A DNA stretch of 5,677 nucleotides from assembly GCA_031279525.1 (NCBI GenBank), contig JAITIH010000150.1, positions 1 to 5,677 of the forward strand, read 5' to 3'. The stretch's first letter is position 1; each line of letters opens with the position of its first letter. The position numbers were made by a program, and so were the translations under genes. A model generated the notes under the pieces. It was not told where the DNA came from and ran no database searches. It worked only from the letters and a program-made list of their open reading frames with translations. This document shows, piece by piece, positions 5,540 through 5,677 of this stretch. Source of the stretch: Deltaproteobacteria bacterium. Its GTDB lineage: Bacteria; Desulfobacterota; Desulfarculia; Adiutricales; Adiutricaceae.

Positions 5540-5568
5540 TCCTTATGGGCCTGGCCCGACCCTTATAA

Positions 5569-5676
5569 CCCTAAAGGCTTCGCTGATCTTAATGGCCCCT
5601 CTTGCCCTAAAGACTTCGCTGACCTAAAAGGCCCCGCTTACCTTAAAGGCCCCGCTTACCCTAAGAGCTTCGCTGA
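5569..5676. repeat. Six tandem 18-bp units in two alternating variants, reaching the window edge
   Basis: Consecutive 18-bp units start at 5569, 5587, 5605, 5623, 5641 and 5659. Type A is CCCTAAAGRCTTCGCTGA (5569, 5605, and 5659 with slight change). Type B is CCTWAAAGGCCCCGCTTA (5623, 5641, and 5587 more diverged). The order is A-B-A-B-B-A, so a 36-bp A+B unit is also visible. Base 5677 ends the window one base into a further unit. The period is a multiple of three, and one plus-strand frame is open across it (PKGFAD, LNGPSC, PKDFAD, LKGPAY, LKGPAY, PKSFAD). That frame opens after a TAA at 5534 with no start codon before the edge; the other five frames are closed. Noncoding repeat is favoured. 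Confidence 0.8.
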
Positions 5677-5677
5677 C

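Larger units (their letters stand above)
4811..5677. other. Gene-less region upstream of glgP
   Basis: No protein or structural RNA gene is supportable in these 867 bases; no tRNA T-loop and no SD-led frame was seen. From left to right: a possible attenuator (4888-4923), a direct repeat TTCCGAAAGG (4920-4929 and 4931-4940), a GGCCATGGCC palindrome (about 4971-4980), an AT-richer island with the best glgP promoter candidate (about 5130-5195), a GGCC-dense stretch with hairpins (5420-5560) and an 18-bp tandem repeat (5569-5676). A 74-codon minus frame at 5214-5438 starts with TTG, has no ribosome binding site and resembles no family known to me. Confidence 0.55.

Noticed and set aside
5569..5677. 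CRISPR array
   Set aside because: The units are directly abutting 18-mers with no unique spacers.

Overview
The window holds one clear metabolic gene, one clear RNA gene and one unusual transposase-derived gene, set in about 1.9 kb of GC-rich, repeat-laden noncoding DNA. The compact 4.5S-like SRP RNA without an Alu domain points to a Gram-negative type bacterium. The DUF3417-type glucan phosphorylase is common in Deltaproteobacteria (Desulfobacterota) and several other phyla, so a lineage of that kind is a low-confidence guess. Intergenic DNA is extraordinarily rich in GGCC, CCTAA and TTAAG words.

Layout: 1-396 is noncoding. It starts inside a short direct repeat and carries a strong hairpin (215-248) placed to terminate the minus-strand gene beside it. 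397-1611 (minus; longest frame begins at 1638) encodes a protein of the ISAzo13 / 'Rhodopirellula transposase DDE' family in which all three catalytic acidic residues are replaced (D to A, D to H, E to G), while the fold-defining motifs around them and a full open frame survive. 1690-1857 (plus) is a self-contained SRP RNA (ffs) unit: a near-consensus sigma70 promoter, the SRP core with its GGAA tetraloop, and a terminal helix followed by T7. 1858-2211 is noncoding, with a hairpin and a roughly 45-bp tandem repeat carrying a perfect 12-bp palindrome. 2212-2247 is a strong, symmetrical terminator serving glgP. 2265-4799 (minus) is glgP, alpha-glucan phosphorylase, with intact PLP lysine and substrate motifs and a good Shine-Dalgarno. 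4811-5677 is a gene-less region with the best glgP promoter candidate at 5149-5177 (implying a leader of about 340 nt), several hairpins, and an 18-bp tandem repeat running off the right edge.

No operon links the three genes: glgP and the SRP RNA converge, and the SRP RNA and the transposase-derived gene diverge from a shared 50-100 bp promoter zone. glgP releases glucose-1-phosphate from storage glucan; the SRP RNA serves co-translational membrane targeting. The most interesting object is the catalytically dead transposase homolog, a candidate domesticated DNA-binding protein. Family assignments come from recalled family motifs, not from a database search.
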